NCBI RefSeq assembly: GCF_000739615.1
Contig: NZ_BATP01000035.1
Span: 62,001 to 126,000, forward strand
DNA: 64,000 bases
Source: Haloferula sp. BvORR071
Lineage (GTDB): Bacteria > Verrucomicrobiota > Verrucomicrobiia > Verrucomicrobiales > Akkermansiaceae
Reading direction: 5' to 3'
The translations under genes and the position numbers were made by a program. A model generated the notes under the pieces. That model had not been told where the DNA came from and made no database searches. It saw nothing but the letters and a program-made list of their open reading frames with translations. Of the stretch, positions 7,349 through 16,864 are shown one piece after another (positions within the stretch are counted from its first letter, which is position 1; each line of letters begins with the position of its first letter).

Positions 7349-8935
7349 ATGGAATCCAGTCAGATCAAGGCCCTGTTCATCGTCGTCCTCGCGTCGCTTT
7401 TCGCGGTGTACCTCGGTGTCGCGGCGGCCACGGCCCAGTTCGAAGCGATCGCCTGGGTCAGCGGTTTCATGGGCATCACCATGATTCTCGCCATGGGGCG
7501 GAATGTCTGGCTGCTCATTCCCGCCGCCCTTTCGCTTGATGGTACGATCAACGCGCTTCCTGGATCTCCACCTGCCTGGGCCTTCGCCGGGGCGATCGCC
7601 GCGACGATGTTCGTCATCCGTTTCGCCATGCGGCGTCCGGATTTCACCGTGAAGCTGGACCTGATCGATGCTGCGATCCTCTTGCAGGTTTTGGTGATCG
7701 GCCAGGCCTACGCCCGAAACCCGACCGGGATCCTTTTGCTGGGTGGTGACCGGGCGGGTGGTAAGTCCTACTTCATCTTCGCCGCAGCCTTCTTGGCCTA
7801 CGCCTGTATCGCGATCGTCAAGCCGCGCGAGAGCAGTGTCCGCTGGGTGGTGATCCTGATGATCTTGTTCTCGGTGGGTGACGGCCTCGTCTCGACCATC
7901 TCCGACTGGTCCGCCTCCTTCTCGGCCTTGGTGCTGCCGATCTACTCGAACGTGAACTTCGACACGGCGATGAGTGGTAGCGCGGGCTTCGACCTCGACG
8001 CGTTCCGCGGTGGTGGTGGTTTCTTCCTGCTCGGCCAAGCGATGGTGATGCCTTGCTTCTGCCTGGCCCGGCCGATCAGTTGCATGAATCCGCTCCGGCC
8101 CTGGCTCTTCGGCATCGTTCTCATCGGCTCCGTCCTCGTGCTGCTGAGCGGATTCCGAAGCGGTGTCGCCTATCTGGGGGCGGTCTTCGTGGTGTCCGCC
8201 CTGATCCGGCGCAAGCCGATCGACGCGGTCGCCGTCGGAGTGGTCGGAGCTCTCGGACTGATTGTGATCATCATGAGCGGACAGCTCAGGTCGCTTCCGT
8301 TCGGTGTGCAGCGTGTGCTCTCGGTCCTGCCGGTGGATGTCACCGCCGCGGCCCGGGCTGACGCGGAGAACAGCACGGAGTGGCGGATCGAGATGTGGAA
8401 GCTCGCGCTGACCACGGACCGCTACATCAAGAACAAGACCCTGGGCGATGGCTTCGGCTTCAGCTCCGCGGAAATGAAGGCCGTGCTCGATGCCGCCCAA
8501 GGCTTCGGCGACGATTTCGGAAGCGTGCAGGACCAGATGCTGGCGCAGGGGAGCTATCACGGCTTCCACGTGGAGACGATCCGTTTCACCGGTGTCGTCG
8601 GGCTACTGGCGGCGATTGTCCTGATGCTTGTGGGGTTCAAGAAAGCGATGCAGCTCGTCCGGCATTACCGGGGGACCTCCATGTTCCCCTATATCGCCTT
8701 CATTTGTATTCCCTTTTTGATCTACCCTTGGTGGTCGCTGCTGGTCTTCGGCTCGTATCGAGCGGAATTCCCGCAGTTCATTGTCACCATGGGGCTCCTC
8801 AAGTGGCTGGACAACCTGCGTCTTGCGCAGATGAAGGCAGTGCCTGTCGCCGCACTGGTCGAAGAATCGACCCCGGCCCCACGCTCGCGGATGCGCGCAC
8901 CTGCCTACGCCATTGCCGGTAGCCGGCAGGCTTGA
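7349..8935 (+). CDS. O-antigen polymerase/ligase-like membrane protein
   Basis: 528 aa from ATG 7349; an in-frame ATG at 7295 would add 18 non-hydrophobic residues. It has about ten or more hydrophobic segments, starting IKALFIVVLASLFAVYLGVAAA. The central hydrophilic loop carries TEWRIEMWKLAL, GDGFGFSS and GSYHGFHVETIRFTGVVGLL, the pattern of the Wzy_C/O-antigen ligase loop. Likely polymerises repeat units at the periplasmic face of the membrane. The flippase gene follows 58 bp later, as in Wzx/Wzy pathways. A second protein of this type is encoded at 46980. Confidence 0.75.
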   Translation: MESSQIKALFIVVLASLFAVYLGVAAATAQFEAIAWVSGFMGITMILAMGRNVWLLIPAALSLDGTINALPGSPPAWAFAGAIAATMFVIRFAMRRPDFTVKLDLIDAAILLQVLVIGQAYARNPTGILLLGGDRAGGKSYFIFAAAFLAYACIAIVKPRESSVRWVVILMILFSVGDGLVSTISDWSASFSALVLPIYSNVNFDTAMSGSAGFDLDAFRGGGGFFLLGQAMVMPCFCLARPISCMNPLRPWLFGIVLIGSVLVLLSGFRSGVAYLGAVFVVSALIRRKPIDAVAVGVVGALGLIVIIMSGQLRSLPFGVQRVLSVLPVDVTAAARADAENSTEWRIEMWKLALTTDRYIKNKTLGDGFGFSSAEMKAVLDAAQGFGDDFGSVQDQMLAQGSYHGFHVETIRFTGVVGLLAAIVLMLVGFKKAMQLVRHYRGTSMFPYIAFICIPFLIYPWWSLLVFGSYRAEFPQFIVTMGLLKWLDNLRLAQMKAVPVAALVEESTPAPRSRMRAPAYAIAGSRQA

Positions 8936-8993
8936 ATCTCCCCGGTGCTTTCCGCCGGCCCATCCGAAGCTTCCCTGAAGGGAGGCTCCTGAC

Positions 8994-10520
8994 ATGATAT
9001 CCGGGCTATTCCATCGCCTGCGGAGTTCCCCCACGGGACTCACGGCAGCCGCCGGCTATGCGGCGATGCTGAGCGCTGTATTCGTCGGCTTTTTCAATGT
9101 GCCGCTGGCGCTGAAATTCCTCAGCGGCAAGGAATTCGGCCTGTGGAATGTCGTGGGACAGACCTTGGGCTATCTTCTTCTGCTCGACTTCGGGGTTTCC
9201 TGGTCGGCCAGCCGGATGCTGGTCGGCCCGATGCGGGAGGGAAACCAGAAGGAACTCAACTCGTGGTGGACCATCATCGTGGCGGTTCTGATTTTCCAAG
9301 GCCTGCTGGTGGCGGGCATCGGGCTCGGGGCTGCCAAGCAGATCATCGGCTCCTTTGAGGACCTTCCGCCGGACCTGATCCCGGCGGCAGAGGGTCTTTG
9401 GGTCGGGATGATCCTGATCAACGCCATCCAGCTTCCCTTCCGGGCCTATACCGGAGTCCTCTATTGCCAGGACCGCTGGTACATCATGCACGTGGTGACG
9501 ATCCTCACCTCGTGGATCAACCTGATCGCATTTGCCATCCTGCTTTACGCAGGCTTCAGGACCTACGCCTACCTCATTGCCAGCCTGCTCTCGGTGGGAA
9601 CCAACTCGCTGCTGATGCAGTATATGGTCCGTCGCAGCGGCGTGCGGCTGCAGCTGGTTTTCCGGGGTTTCGATTTCGAGAAGCTGCGGGTTCTCTTCCG
9701 GTACAGCAGCGGGGTTTTCTTGTTGGCCTTGGCCGGTCAGATCGCCTTCACCTCCCAATCGCTCATCCTGAGCAAGGTGATCGGCCTGGAGGCGGTGACC
9801 GTGTTTGTCGTCAGTTACAAGTCCTTCACGGTGATCAAGGAGATCCTGAAGCGTGCCTTCGATTCCTTCAGTCCGCGCTGGATGCAGCTCTACGTGAGCG
9901 GTGACAAACAGGCGGTCTGGAACGAGTGGAAGAACCTGATGGCCTGGCTCTTGCCCACTGCGATGATCGGGGCACTAGGCATCCTGATCTTCAATCGCTC
10001 CTTCTCCATGCTCTACGGCGGCCCCGCCAACCATGAGAGCCGGGTCTTCGACTTGTTCACCGCCGTGGGCCTGGTAGCGCAAGTCTTCACTTACTTCACT
10101 GAGTTCGTCTTCCCGATGTCGGGAAGGGTCAAGGGCCGGAGTATCGCGGGAATCATCGATGCTGTGTTGCAGATGACTTCCGGAATCATGCTCACGCATT
10201 GGTACGGTGCCACCGGCCTGATGCTTGGCGCGCTCATCGGGCCGGTCTGCGTTTCCATTCCCTACCTTTTGCTGAAGGCACCCGCTCAACTCGGCATCTC
10301 GCGCCGGACGATGGTCGGCGCGGTAGCCCGCACCTATGGGCTCACGCTGCTCTGCATGGCTGGCAGTTTCTTTGCCCTGAATACGCCAGCGGCCACGCCC
10401 GATACCTGGGGCTTGAGTGGCATCGAGTGCCTTCTCGGCGTCGGCTTGGCCTGCCTCGGGCTCTTCTGGTTCTGGAAATTCCGCGGCATTTTCATGAGCG
10501 CCAAACGAGTGGAAGCGTGA
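8994..10520 (+). CDS. Polysaccharide flippase (Wzx/MOP superfamily)
   Basis: 508 aa with about 12-14 hydrophobic segments spread over the whole length and few soluble loops, typical of oligosaccharide flippases that move polyprenyl-linked repeat units across the inner membrane. N-terminal segments such as AAMLSAVFVGFFNVPLALKFLSG and GLWNVVGQTLGYLLLLDFGVSW fit the polysaccharide biosynthesis protein family. A strong Shine-Dalgarno GGGAGG lies 10 bp before ATG 8994. Its last codons overlap the GTG of the next glycosyltransferase by 4 bp, indicating translational coupling. Confidence 0.8.
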   Translation: MISGLFHRLRSSPTGLTAAAGYAAMLSAVFVGFFNVPLALKFLSGKEFGLWNVVGQTLGYLLLLDFGVSWSASRMLVGPMREGNQKELNSWWTIIVAVLIFQGLLVAGIGLGAAKQIIGSFEDLPPDLIPAAEGLWVGMILINAIQLPFRAYTGVLYCQDRWYIMHVVTILTSWINLIAFAILLYAGFRTYAYLIASLLSVGTNSLLMQYMVRRSGVRLQLVFRGFDFEKLRVLFRYSSGVFLLALAGQIAFTSQSLILSKVIGLEAVTVFVVSYKSFTVIKEILKRAFDSFSPRWMQLYVSGDKQAVWNEWKNLMAWLLPTAMIGALGILIFNRSFSMLYGGPANHESRVFDLFTAVGLVAQVFTYFTEFVFPMSGRVKGRSIAGIIDAVLQMTSGIMLTHWYGATGLMLGALIGPVCVSIPYLLLKAPAQLGISRRTMVGAVARTYGLTLLCMAGSFFALNTPAATPDTWGLSGIECLLGVGLACLGLFWFWKFRGIFMSAKRVEA

Positions 10521-11692
10521 GCAGCGGCGGAGAAAAAAAGGCGATTGCCCTGTGCCTGGAGTATCCCATCGCCGATCGCGGCGGTGTCAGTGTGCTGGTG
10601 CAGGAATTGGTCGCGGGACTCTCGGAGGATTTCGCCATTCGCCTAGTCAGCCCGGAACCCAGCGAAGGCGTGCTTGCCAGCAAGATCGGCGCGCAGTTGG
10701 CCGGCCATCTTTCCTTCCAGTTGATGTCGGTTCCGCCTTCGCCCAGCTACTTCAAGCAAGCGCGAGCATTCGCGGAGCAGCTCGGTGACGTGCGTCTGGT
10801 CCACTTCCATTGCGGTGGCACCTTTGGCTGGGGCAACCGCTGTCCGGCGCCTTCGATTCCCGAGTATTGCTCCAAGGCGGGACTCAAAACCGTGTGGACC
10901 AACCATCTCACTGATCCTCCGCGGCGCGCCTTCGCGTCGGTTGGCCGGGCCCCGTGGATTTCCGATCTCGCGGCACCCATCGGCAAGCTTGGCAAGATCC
11001 GCCAAACCCGCGCGACGGATGCCGAGATCGCGGTTTCAGAGCACGACCGCGACTACCTCGATTCCCAATACCCTGCCGATCAGCAGCGGCGTCGCATCTA
11101 TCATTCCCGCTTGGAAGAAAGCCCCGCCCCGGGAACGGAGCGGGAGCCGCTGATCCTCGCTGTGGGTCATGTGGCCTACCGGAAGGGCCAGGACGTGCTC
11201 GTCCGCGCCTTCCTCAATATCGCCGGAACTGCTCCGGGATGGACTCTGGAGATTGCCGGTCACGATGGTGGCGACGGCTGCTGGCAGGAGATCGAATCCC
11301 TGTGCGCGAATCATCCGCAGGGCTCGCGGGTGAAACTCCTCGGCGCTCATCCACGTCCAGCCGAGCTCATGGGGCGGGCTTCCATCTTTGTGCAGCCCTC
11401 CTTGGAGGAAGCCCTTGGCCTCGCATTGCAGGAGGCCATCTTCCTCGGTTGTCCGGCGATTGGCAGCCGGGTGGGAGGCATCCCCGAAGTGATCGATGAA
11501 GGCGAGACCGGCCTGCTGATCGAGCCCAAGAATGTGGCCGCACTTTCCGCAGCGCTGTCACGGCTGTTAGTGGATGCCGCCCTGCGTGGCCAGATGGGCG
11601 CACGGGGCCGGGATGCGATCCTGGGGAAGGGGATGACCCGGCAGCGGATGATTGAAGCCCACCGCAGCCTTTATCTGGAGCTTCTCGCGTGA
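10517..11692 (+). CDS. Glycosyltransferase family 4
   Basis: 391 aa from GTG 10517, overlapping the flippase stop by 4 bp; the open frame extends back to 10199 but that part is a shadow of the flippase gene. GT-B fold: the N-terminal domain has EYPIADRGGVSVLVQELVAGL (acceptor side) and the C-terminal domain starts at LILAVGHVAYRKGQDVLVRAF. The EX7E donor motif is EALGLALQE, followed by AIFLGCPAIGSRVGGIPEVID. Retaining glycosyltransferase using a nucleotide sugar; donor unknown. It overlaps the next glycosyltransferase gene by 4 bp. Confidence 0.88.
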   Translation: MSSGGEKKAIALCLEYPIADRGGVSVLVQELVAGLSEDFAIRLVSPEPSEGVLASKIGAQLAGHLSFQLMSVPPSPSYFKQARAFAEQLGDVRLVHFHCGGTFGWGNRCPAPSIPEYCSKAGLKTVWTNHLTDPPRRAFASVGRAPWISDLAAPIGKLGKIRQTRATDAEIAVSEHDRDYLDSQYPADQQRRRIYHSRLEESPAPGTEREPLILAVGHVAYRKGQDVLVRAFLNIAGTAPGWTLEIAGHDGGDGCWQEIESLCANHPQGSRVKLLGAHPRPAELMGRASIFVQPSLEEALGLALQEAIFLGCPAIGSRVGGIPEVIDEGETGLLIEPKNVAALSAALSRLLVDAALRGQMGARGRDAILGKGMTRQRMIEAHRSLYLELLA

Positions 11693-12915
11693 CGATGTCG
11701 TCTACCCTTTCATCTCCCGTCCTTCCCGCGCAGGCAGCCGGAAACCCCATCGTTCACGGGACGAAGGGCCAGTTTATCGTCGCGGCACCGGAGCGGGTGA
11801 ACTACTACGAGGACTACGCCCGGGTGCTCGCGAAGATCGATTCGCTTTACGGCTACTTCACCGGCAACCGCCGCGGCAGCAAGGGCATCCCCGGGGAATT
11901 GACCTACCTGAACCCGCTTTTCGGGCTCTTCATCAATGGCACCCGGCGGACCCTTCCCGGCTACACCGCAGAGTGGCTGCGCGCCGCGATCCATCCGCTC
12001 TTCGACCGTTGGGTGAGCATCGACGTGAAGCCGGGCATGCACGTGCTCTCGAGCTTCGGCTACGCGAACCGCTGTTTCAAGAAGGCCCGGGCAAATGGTG
12101 GCAAGACCTTCCTGGAGGCCGGGAACTCCCACCCGGAGAACTTCTGGAACACGGTGAAGGAAGAGCACCGCCGCTGGAAAGTACGGCGCCCGCCGTACCC
12201 GCCGAACTGGAACCGCCAGGGCCGCGAGATGGTGAAGCACGCGGACTACGTGCTGGCGCCCAGCAAGTACGTCGCCCAGTCCTTCCTCGACCGCGGCTTC
12301 ACGCAGGAGCAGATCATCCACTCGCCCTTTGCCATCAACCTCGACCTCTTCCGCCCGAAGAACGAGGAGATCCCGCCAAGCACGCCGATCCGGGTGGTGT
12401 GCACCGGCAGTGTCTCGCTGCGGAAGGGCATGCCCTATCTCATGGAGGCGGTGCGCATCGTGCGGAAAACCCGCGACGCCGTGCTGGTCCTCACCGACTC
12501 GGTGGAGAGCAGCATGAAGGACATCATCCCGAAGTACTCCGACGTGCCGATCGAGTGGGCTCCGCCGAAGCCGCACGCGGAACTCGCGGAGCATCTGCGC
12601 GGCTGCCACGTTTTCGCCCTGCTCTCGCTGGAGGAAGGCTTCGCGCGCACGGCAGCAGAGGCCTTGGCCTGCGGACTCCCGGCGGTGCTCACCTTCAACA
12701 CCGGCTCGGCCGATTGCATCAAACCCGGCGTGAATGGCGAGATCGTGCCGATCCGCGATCCACAAGCCGCGGCCGAAGCGATCTTGAAGTGTCACGAGCG
12801 CCTGCTGGAAAAGGGCAGGCCGGAGATTGGCGATCTCCACGAATACCTCTCACTGGAGCAATTCGAAGCCCGCTTCCTGAACGCGCTGCGCCGTATCGGT
12901 CTCCTCGAACATTGA
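11689..12915 (+). CDS. Glycosyltransferase family 4
   Basis: 408 aa from GTG 11689 (ATG at 11695 is equally possible), overlapping the preceding stop. The donor domain begins at IRVVCTGSVSLRKGMPYLMEAV; the EX7E motif is EGFARTAAE followed by ALACGLPAVLTFNTGSADCI and PGVNGEIVP. The N-terminal half is long and contains VLAPSKYVAQSFLDRGF. Its arrangement closely resembles the protein encoded at 34131 (EEGFARVLSE), so the two may be paralogs adding similar sugars. Confidence 0.86.
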   Translation: MTMSSTLSSPVLPAQAAGNPIVHGTKGQFIVAAPERVNYYEDYARVLAKIDSLYGYFTGNRRGSKGIPGELTYLNPLFGLFINGTRRTLPGYTAEWLRAAIHPLFDRWVSIDVKPGMHVLSSFGYANRCFKKARANGGKTFLEAGNSHPENFWNTVKEEHRRWKVRRPPYPPNWNRQGREMVKHADYVLAPSKYVAQSFLDRGFTQEQIIHSPFAINLDLFRPKNEEIPPSTPIRVVCTGSVSLRKGMPYLMEAVRIVRKTRDAVLVLTDSVESSMKDIIPKYSDVPIEWAPPKPHAELAEHLRGCHVFALLSLEEGFARTAAEALACGLPAVLTFNTGSADCIKPGVNGEIVPIRDPQAAAEAILKCHERLLEKGRPEIGDLHEYLSLEQFEARFLNALRRIGLLEH

Positions 12916-12919
12916 TTTC

Positions 12920-13933
12920 ATGAAACAGGCCATCTGGGACTTTCTCTACCGGTTCTTTCCCGACCACGGGCATCACCTGATGCCCAGCGCCGCCTTGTAC
13001 GATTGGCAAACCAAGCCGGAACTCGGAACAGGATCGGTCGTCACCGACGGACCTGAAACCAAGGACAGCCGCTTGCAACCGGACAACCCGCGCCTGGCCG
13101 AACTGCGGAAGCGCTATGCCGAATTCGACAAGCAGGCAACCACGCCGCTGGTCTGGAGCCCGGGCCGCGTCACGGCGGAAGAGCTACGCGGCTTCCGCGG
13201 TGCCGATATCTACGTCTGGCAATCGGGCGGCTTGCAGTATGGCCTGATGGCCCACGCCTTGGCCTACCACTACCTGCGCTCGCACGATGAACTCGGCCTG
13301 CTCGACCGGATGGATGACGATGCCGCCTTCGCCGTGCGCCGCTTCGACGTGGGCAACCGCAAGGTCTCGCGCGACCTTCTCGACTCCATTCTGGAGATCA
13401 ACTTCATCGAGCGCGAACTCGGGCTCTCGAAGAAGCCGGGTTTCAACATCCTCGACATCGGTGCCGGTTACGGCCGCTTGGCCCACCGCATGGTGCAGGC
13501 CATGCCAATGCTCGGGAAGCACCTCTGCACCGATGCGGTCCCGGAATCGACCTTCATCTGCGAGCATTACCTCGGCCATCGCGGCGTCACGGACAAGGCC
13601 CAGGTCGTGCCGCTCGATGAGATCGAGCGCACACTAGCGGCCACACCGGTGGATCTGGCGGTGAATATCCACAGCTTCTCCGAGTGCAGCCTGGAGGCGA
13701 TCGACTGGTGGGCGAAGCTGCTAGCCACCAACCGTGTGCCTTGGTTGCTGGTCTGCCCGAATGCGAAGCATGATGCCGGCCGCCATCTCGGTGTGGAAGA
13801 CGGCAGGGGCTTCAAGGGCGAGATCGAAAAGCATGGCTACCGTCTGGTGAAGATGGTGCCGAAGTTCGATGATCCGGTTCTCCAAGCCTACGGCCTGGAC
13901 CCGAGCTACTTCCACCTGTTCCAGCTCCAGTAG
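12920..13933 (+). CDS. Putative sugar O-methyltransferase
   Basis: 337 aa starting 4 bp after the preceding stop. The Rossmann methyltransferase core has motif I NILDIGAGYGRLAHR at about residues 174-188, followed by CTDAVPESTFICEHYL and VDLAVNIHSFSECSLEAIDWW. The pattern LDIGAGYGRLA...NIHSFSEC is typical of the putative sugar O-methyltransferase family found in bacterial polysaccharide loci. The N-terminal 150 residues are family-specific and contain YVWQSGGLQYGLMAHALAYHYL. Probably caps or decorates a sugar residue. Confidence 0.78.
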   Translation: MKQAIWDFLYRFFPDHGHHLMPSAALYDWQTKPELGTGSVVTDGPETKDSRLQPDNPRLAELRKRYAEFDKQATTPLVWSPGRVTAEELRGFRGADIYVWQSGGLQYGLMAHALAYHYLRSHDELGLLDRMDDDAAFAVRRFDVGNRKVSRDLLDSILEINFIERELGLSKKPGFNILDIGAGYGRLAHRMVQAMPMLGKHLCTDAVPESTFICEHYLGHRGVTDKAQVVPLDEIERTLAATPVDLAVNIHSFSECSLEAIDWWAKLLATNRVPWLLVCPNAKHDAGRHLGVEDGRGFKGEIEKHGYRLVKMVPKFDDPVLQAYGLDPSYFHLFQLQ

Positions 13934-13938
13934 TCGGA

Positions 13939-15102
13939 ATGCAGGAAGCGCAGCCAGAATCCGATCCGCCAAGGCTGCGGAGCTTTCCTTCCTTGTTTGG
14001 AGGAAAGATCCCGGCCCTGAATGGCTGGCGTGCGGTGTGCATCCTCCTGGTGCTGCTGCATCACTCCAAGTGGGTTCCCGGCGGCCCCGATTTCTTCGTC
14101 ACCGGTTTCGGTGGGCTCGGCGTCCGCTTCTTCTTCGTCATCAGCGGCTTTTTGATCACGGTGCTGATGCTCCGTGAGGTTGCGGGGCTGGGGCACCTGG
14201 AGGTGCTCTCCTTCTTCAAGCGCCGCTGCCTGCGCATCCTGCCCGTTTACTATGCCTTCCTGCTGGTGGTCCTCCTCCTGCAACTATGGACGCCGTACGA
14301 GTTGTCCACGCAGGAGTGGATCGGGAACCTGACCTTTACCAAGAATTACTTCGGCAGCGACTGGACGACCGGACACCTGTGGAGCCTGGGCGTTGAACAG
14401 CAGTTCTACCTGCTCTGGCCCTTTGCCTTCCGGGCCCTGAATCCTTCGGTCGCCCCACGCCGTACCCTAGCGTGGCTGGCGCTGCCGATGCTGCTCTGCC
14501 CGCTGCTCTGGGCCATCGGCTCGGTTGCGGGGATTCAAGGCCCCTTGGGTCTCGGCTCCTTCCTCATCAACGCCGATTCACTGGCTACCGGCTGCGCGCT
14601 CGCGGTGCTGCTCTGGCACTGGGGAGACAAGGTGAGTGGCTGGCTTGCGACGAAGCCGGCACTCTTGCTCGCCGCTGGCGCGCTGGTGGTTGCCGCGCCG
14701 CTCTGGCTCTCGCCGACATTGCGCGGTGTCCTGTTTGCCCTGACTTTCAGTTTTCCGACATTGCAGAATCTCGGGCTGGCCTTGTTGCTCGCCCTTTCCA
14801 TTCAGGCAGGCCGCAGCCGCTTGCTTGCATGGCTGGACTGGTCTTGGATCACCTTCATCGGCACCGTCTCCTACTCGCTCTACATCTGGCAGCAGATCTT
14901 CTGCACCAAGCCCGGAACCTTTGGTGCTTCGACCGCATGGTGGAATTCCTTCCCGACCTGGGTGCTGGCGGCCTTCCTCGCTGCGATTGTGTCGTACTAC
15001 CTGGTCGAGCGTCCCTTCCTGCGCATGAAGCGCCGGCACAGCACTGTTCCCGCAGAGCCGGTGGCAACTTCGGAGCTTCCCGCATGCCCGGGCGAGAAAT
15101 GA
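13939..15102 (+). CDS. Acyltransferase 3 family membrane protein (OafA-like)
   Basis: 387 aa with about ten hydrophobic segments. N-terminal signature PALNGWRAVCILLVLLHHS contains the family histidines, followed by GVRFFFVISGFLIT, FKRRCLRILPVYY and LWSLGVEQQFYLLWPF, all hallmarks of acyltransferase 3 proteins. These move an acyl group, usually acetyl from acetyl-CoA, across the membrane onto a sugar hydroxyl. The gene begins 5 bp after the sugar methyltransferase and ends 1 bp before the next glycosyltransferase. Confidence 0.9.
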   Translation: MQEAQPESDPPRLRSFPSLFGGKIPALNGWRAVCILLVLLHHSKWVPGGPDFFVTGFGGLGVRFFFVISGFLITVLMLREVAGLGHLEVLSFFKRRCLRILPVYYAFLLVVLLLQLWTPYELSTQEWIGNLTFTKNYFGSDWTTGHLWSLGVEQQFYLLWPFAFRALNPSVAPRRTLAWLALPMLLCPLLWAIGSVAGIQGPLGLGSFLINADSLATGCALAVLLWHWGDKVSGWLATKPALLLAAGALVVAAPLWLSPTLRGVLFALTFSFPTLQNLGLALLLALSIQAGRSRLLAWLDWSWITFIGTVSYSLYIWQQIFCTKPGTFGASTAWWNSFPTWVLAAFLAAIVSYYLVERPFLRMKRRHSTVPAEPVATSELPACPGEK

Positions 15103-15103
15103 G

Positions 15104-16246
15104 ATGAGTGCCCGGACGAAGATCGCCATTCTCGCGGACTCTCCTGTGGCCGCCCTCCGGGCCGGTGCCCAGGGGCGGGGTGCAGGGCAGGGGGCTACTT
15201 GGTTGCCGCCGCTGGCGCAGGCCTTCGAGGCCTACGATGATCTGGACATCACTTGGATCGCGCTTGAGCAAGGCATCCAGGAGAAGATCGACGAGCGCCA
15301 TCATGGCCAGCGCTTCATCGCGCTGCCCCACATCAAGAAGACCTACGACACCCTGCTGAACTACCTCCCGGCGCGACTGCGGCTGAAGAACGAGATCCGC
15401 AAGATCCAGCCGCAAGTTGTCCACGTCTGGGGGTCCGAGCACTACTATCCGAGCGTGCTGCCGGGCTTGGGCGTTCCTTCCGTTTACTCGATCCAAGGCA
15501 ACATGACCCACTATGCGAAGGTGGGTGCCCTGCCGGACAACTGGTACTGGCGCAAGCAGTGGCGCTATGAGGGCGGGTGGATCCCGCATGCCAGCGTGGT
15601 CGCCTGCGAGTCGCCATGGTCGCGTGAGATCGCCTTGGCCAATTGGCCGCAGATCGATGTCCGGGACATCGAGTGGGGAGTGCATCCTTCCTTCTACGAA
15701 GTGAAGTGGCAGCCTGATATGCAGCGGCCCTATCTCCTCTTCTGCGGCGCGATCGATTGGAGGAAGGGAATTGATGTGCTCTTCGATGCGCTGGCGCTAC
15801 TGCCCGACCGCAACTGGAGCATCCGCCTGGCCGGTGAAGGCTCCCTGCGCGGGGAAATGGAATCACGCGGCCTGCCGAAGGTGGAGTGGCTGGGCAATCT
15901 CAAGTGGGATGAACTCAAGCGCCAGATGGCAGGAGCCTCCGGACTTGTCGTTCCCACCCGTGCGGATACCGGGCCCTCGGTGGTGAAGGAGGCGCGGGTG
16001 ATCGGCCTGCCGGTGATCGCCTCCTGCCACGGTGGCCTGCGCGACTACATCAAGCCGGGCGTCAACGGCCTGCACATCGATCCTCTGGATGCTGCAACCC
16101 TCGCCAAGGCCATGAGCGAACTGATGTCCGATCCCGAGCTGATCCAGCGCCTCGGTGCCGGGCAGCATGAAGGAGACCGGGCCTACTTCCGCCCGGAGCG
16201 CGCGGCACGGTCCTTCCACGATCTCTATCTCGAACTCGCAAAGTGA
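15104..16246 (+). CDS. Glycosyltransferase family 4
   Basis: 380 aa. The acceptor domain has VHVWGSEHYYPSVL; the donor domain starts YLLFCGAIDWRKGIDVLFDALALL, and PTRADTGPSVVKE gives a DX7E form of the EX7E motif, followed by GLPVIASCHGGLRDYI and PGVNGLHIDP. The first acidic residue of EX7E is therefore Asp, as in some GT4 enzymes. The stop overlaps the start of the hexapeptide acyltransferase by 4 bp. Sugar specificity is unknown. Confidence 0.86.
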   Translation: MSARTKIAILADSPVAALRAGAQGRGAGQGATWLPPLAQAFEAYDDLDITWIALEQGIQEKIDERHHGQRFIALPHIKKTYDTLLNYLPARLRLKNEIRKIQPQVVHVWGSEHYYPSVLPGLGVPSVYSIQGNMTHYAKVGALPDNWYWRKQWRYEGGWIPHASVVACESPWSREIALANWPQIDVRDIEWGVHPSFYEVKWQPDMQRPYLLFCGAIDWRKGIDVLFDALALLPDRNWSIRLAGEGSLRGEMESRGLPKVEWLGNLKWDELKRQMAGASGLVVPTRADTGPSVVKEARVIGLPVIASCHGGLRDYIKPGVNGLHIDPLDAATLAKAMSELMSDPELIQRLGAGQHEGDRAYFRPERAARSFHDLYLELAK

Positions 16247-16863
16247 ACCTCGGCGAACTCAAGGTGAAGCTGATCAGCCTGCAGGCCCCTCTGTGGCGTG
16301 CCTGGGCAAAGCTCTGCCGAGTCGAGGTGGCGGATGATGTCTGCCTCATCGGGCGTCCGCATTTCCGGATCGCGCGGGGCGCAAAGGTGATCCTTTCGCA
16401 AGGGGTGAAGCTGTTTGGGATCAAGCAGATGAACCCGCTGATCGGCAGCGGTCGCAGCACCTTCTGGGCGATAGCACCCGGTGCCCTGATTGAGCTCGGC
16501 AAGGACGTGGGCGGCAGCGCCCCCTGCATCTGCGCGGCGCAGAGCATCCGCATCGGCGAAGGCACGATCCTCGGTGCGGACTGCCTGATCGTGGACAACG
16601 ATTTCCACCTGCCCGGCGAAGGGTGGACCTGGGGCTTCAATCCCGTGGAGACAGCGCGGCCGGTGGAGATCGGCCGGGGCTGCTTCATTGGCGCACGCTC
16701 GGTCATCCTCAAAGGCGTGACCATTGGCGACGGCGCAGTGGTGGGTGCCGGGGCCGTGGTCACCTCGGACGTGCCGGCTTTTCACATGGCCACGGGGAAC
16801 CCCGCGACCGTCCGTCCGCTGTCCGCCAAATGGCAGCGCGAGAATCAATCCCAAGGATCCTAA
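16243..16863 (+). CDS. Hexapeptide-repeat (left-handed beta-helix) acyltransferase
   Basis: 206 aa from GTG 16243, overlapping the upstream gene by 4 bp. From about residue 85 to 190 it shows repeated hexapeptides such as IGEGTILGADCLIV, IGRGCFIGARSVILKGVTIGDGAVVGAGAVV and ends with the ATGNPATVRPL motif typical of CatB/WbbJ-like O-acetyltransferases. The active-site-like histidine lies in DNDFHLPGEG. Acetylates a sugar hydroxyl using acetyl-CoA in the cytoplasm. Confidence 0.85.
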   Translation: MNLGELKVKLISLQAPLWRAWAKLCRVEVADDVCLIGRPHFRIARGAKVILSQGVKLFGIKQMNPLIGSGRSTFWAIAPGALIELGKDVGGSAPCICAAQSIRIGEGTILGADCLIVDNDFHLPGEGWTWGFNPVETARPVEIGRGCFIGARSVILKGVTIGDGAVVGAGAVVTSDVPAFHMATGNPATVRPLSAKWQRENQSQGS

Positions 16864-16864
16864 G

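Noticed and set aside
7331-8569. Minus-strand frame of 412 codons opposite the polymerase-like gene
   Set aside because: Low-complexity Glu/Asp/His/Arg protein with no membrane or fold pattern; the plus strand codes for a convincing membrane protein.
10199-10516. 5' extension of the GT4 gene at 10517
   Set aside because: It overlaps the flippase gene in another frame and has no glycosyltransferase-like sequence; GTG 10517 overlaps the stop as in the other couplings.
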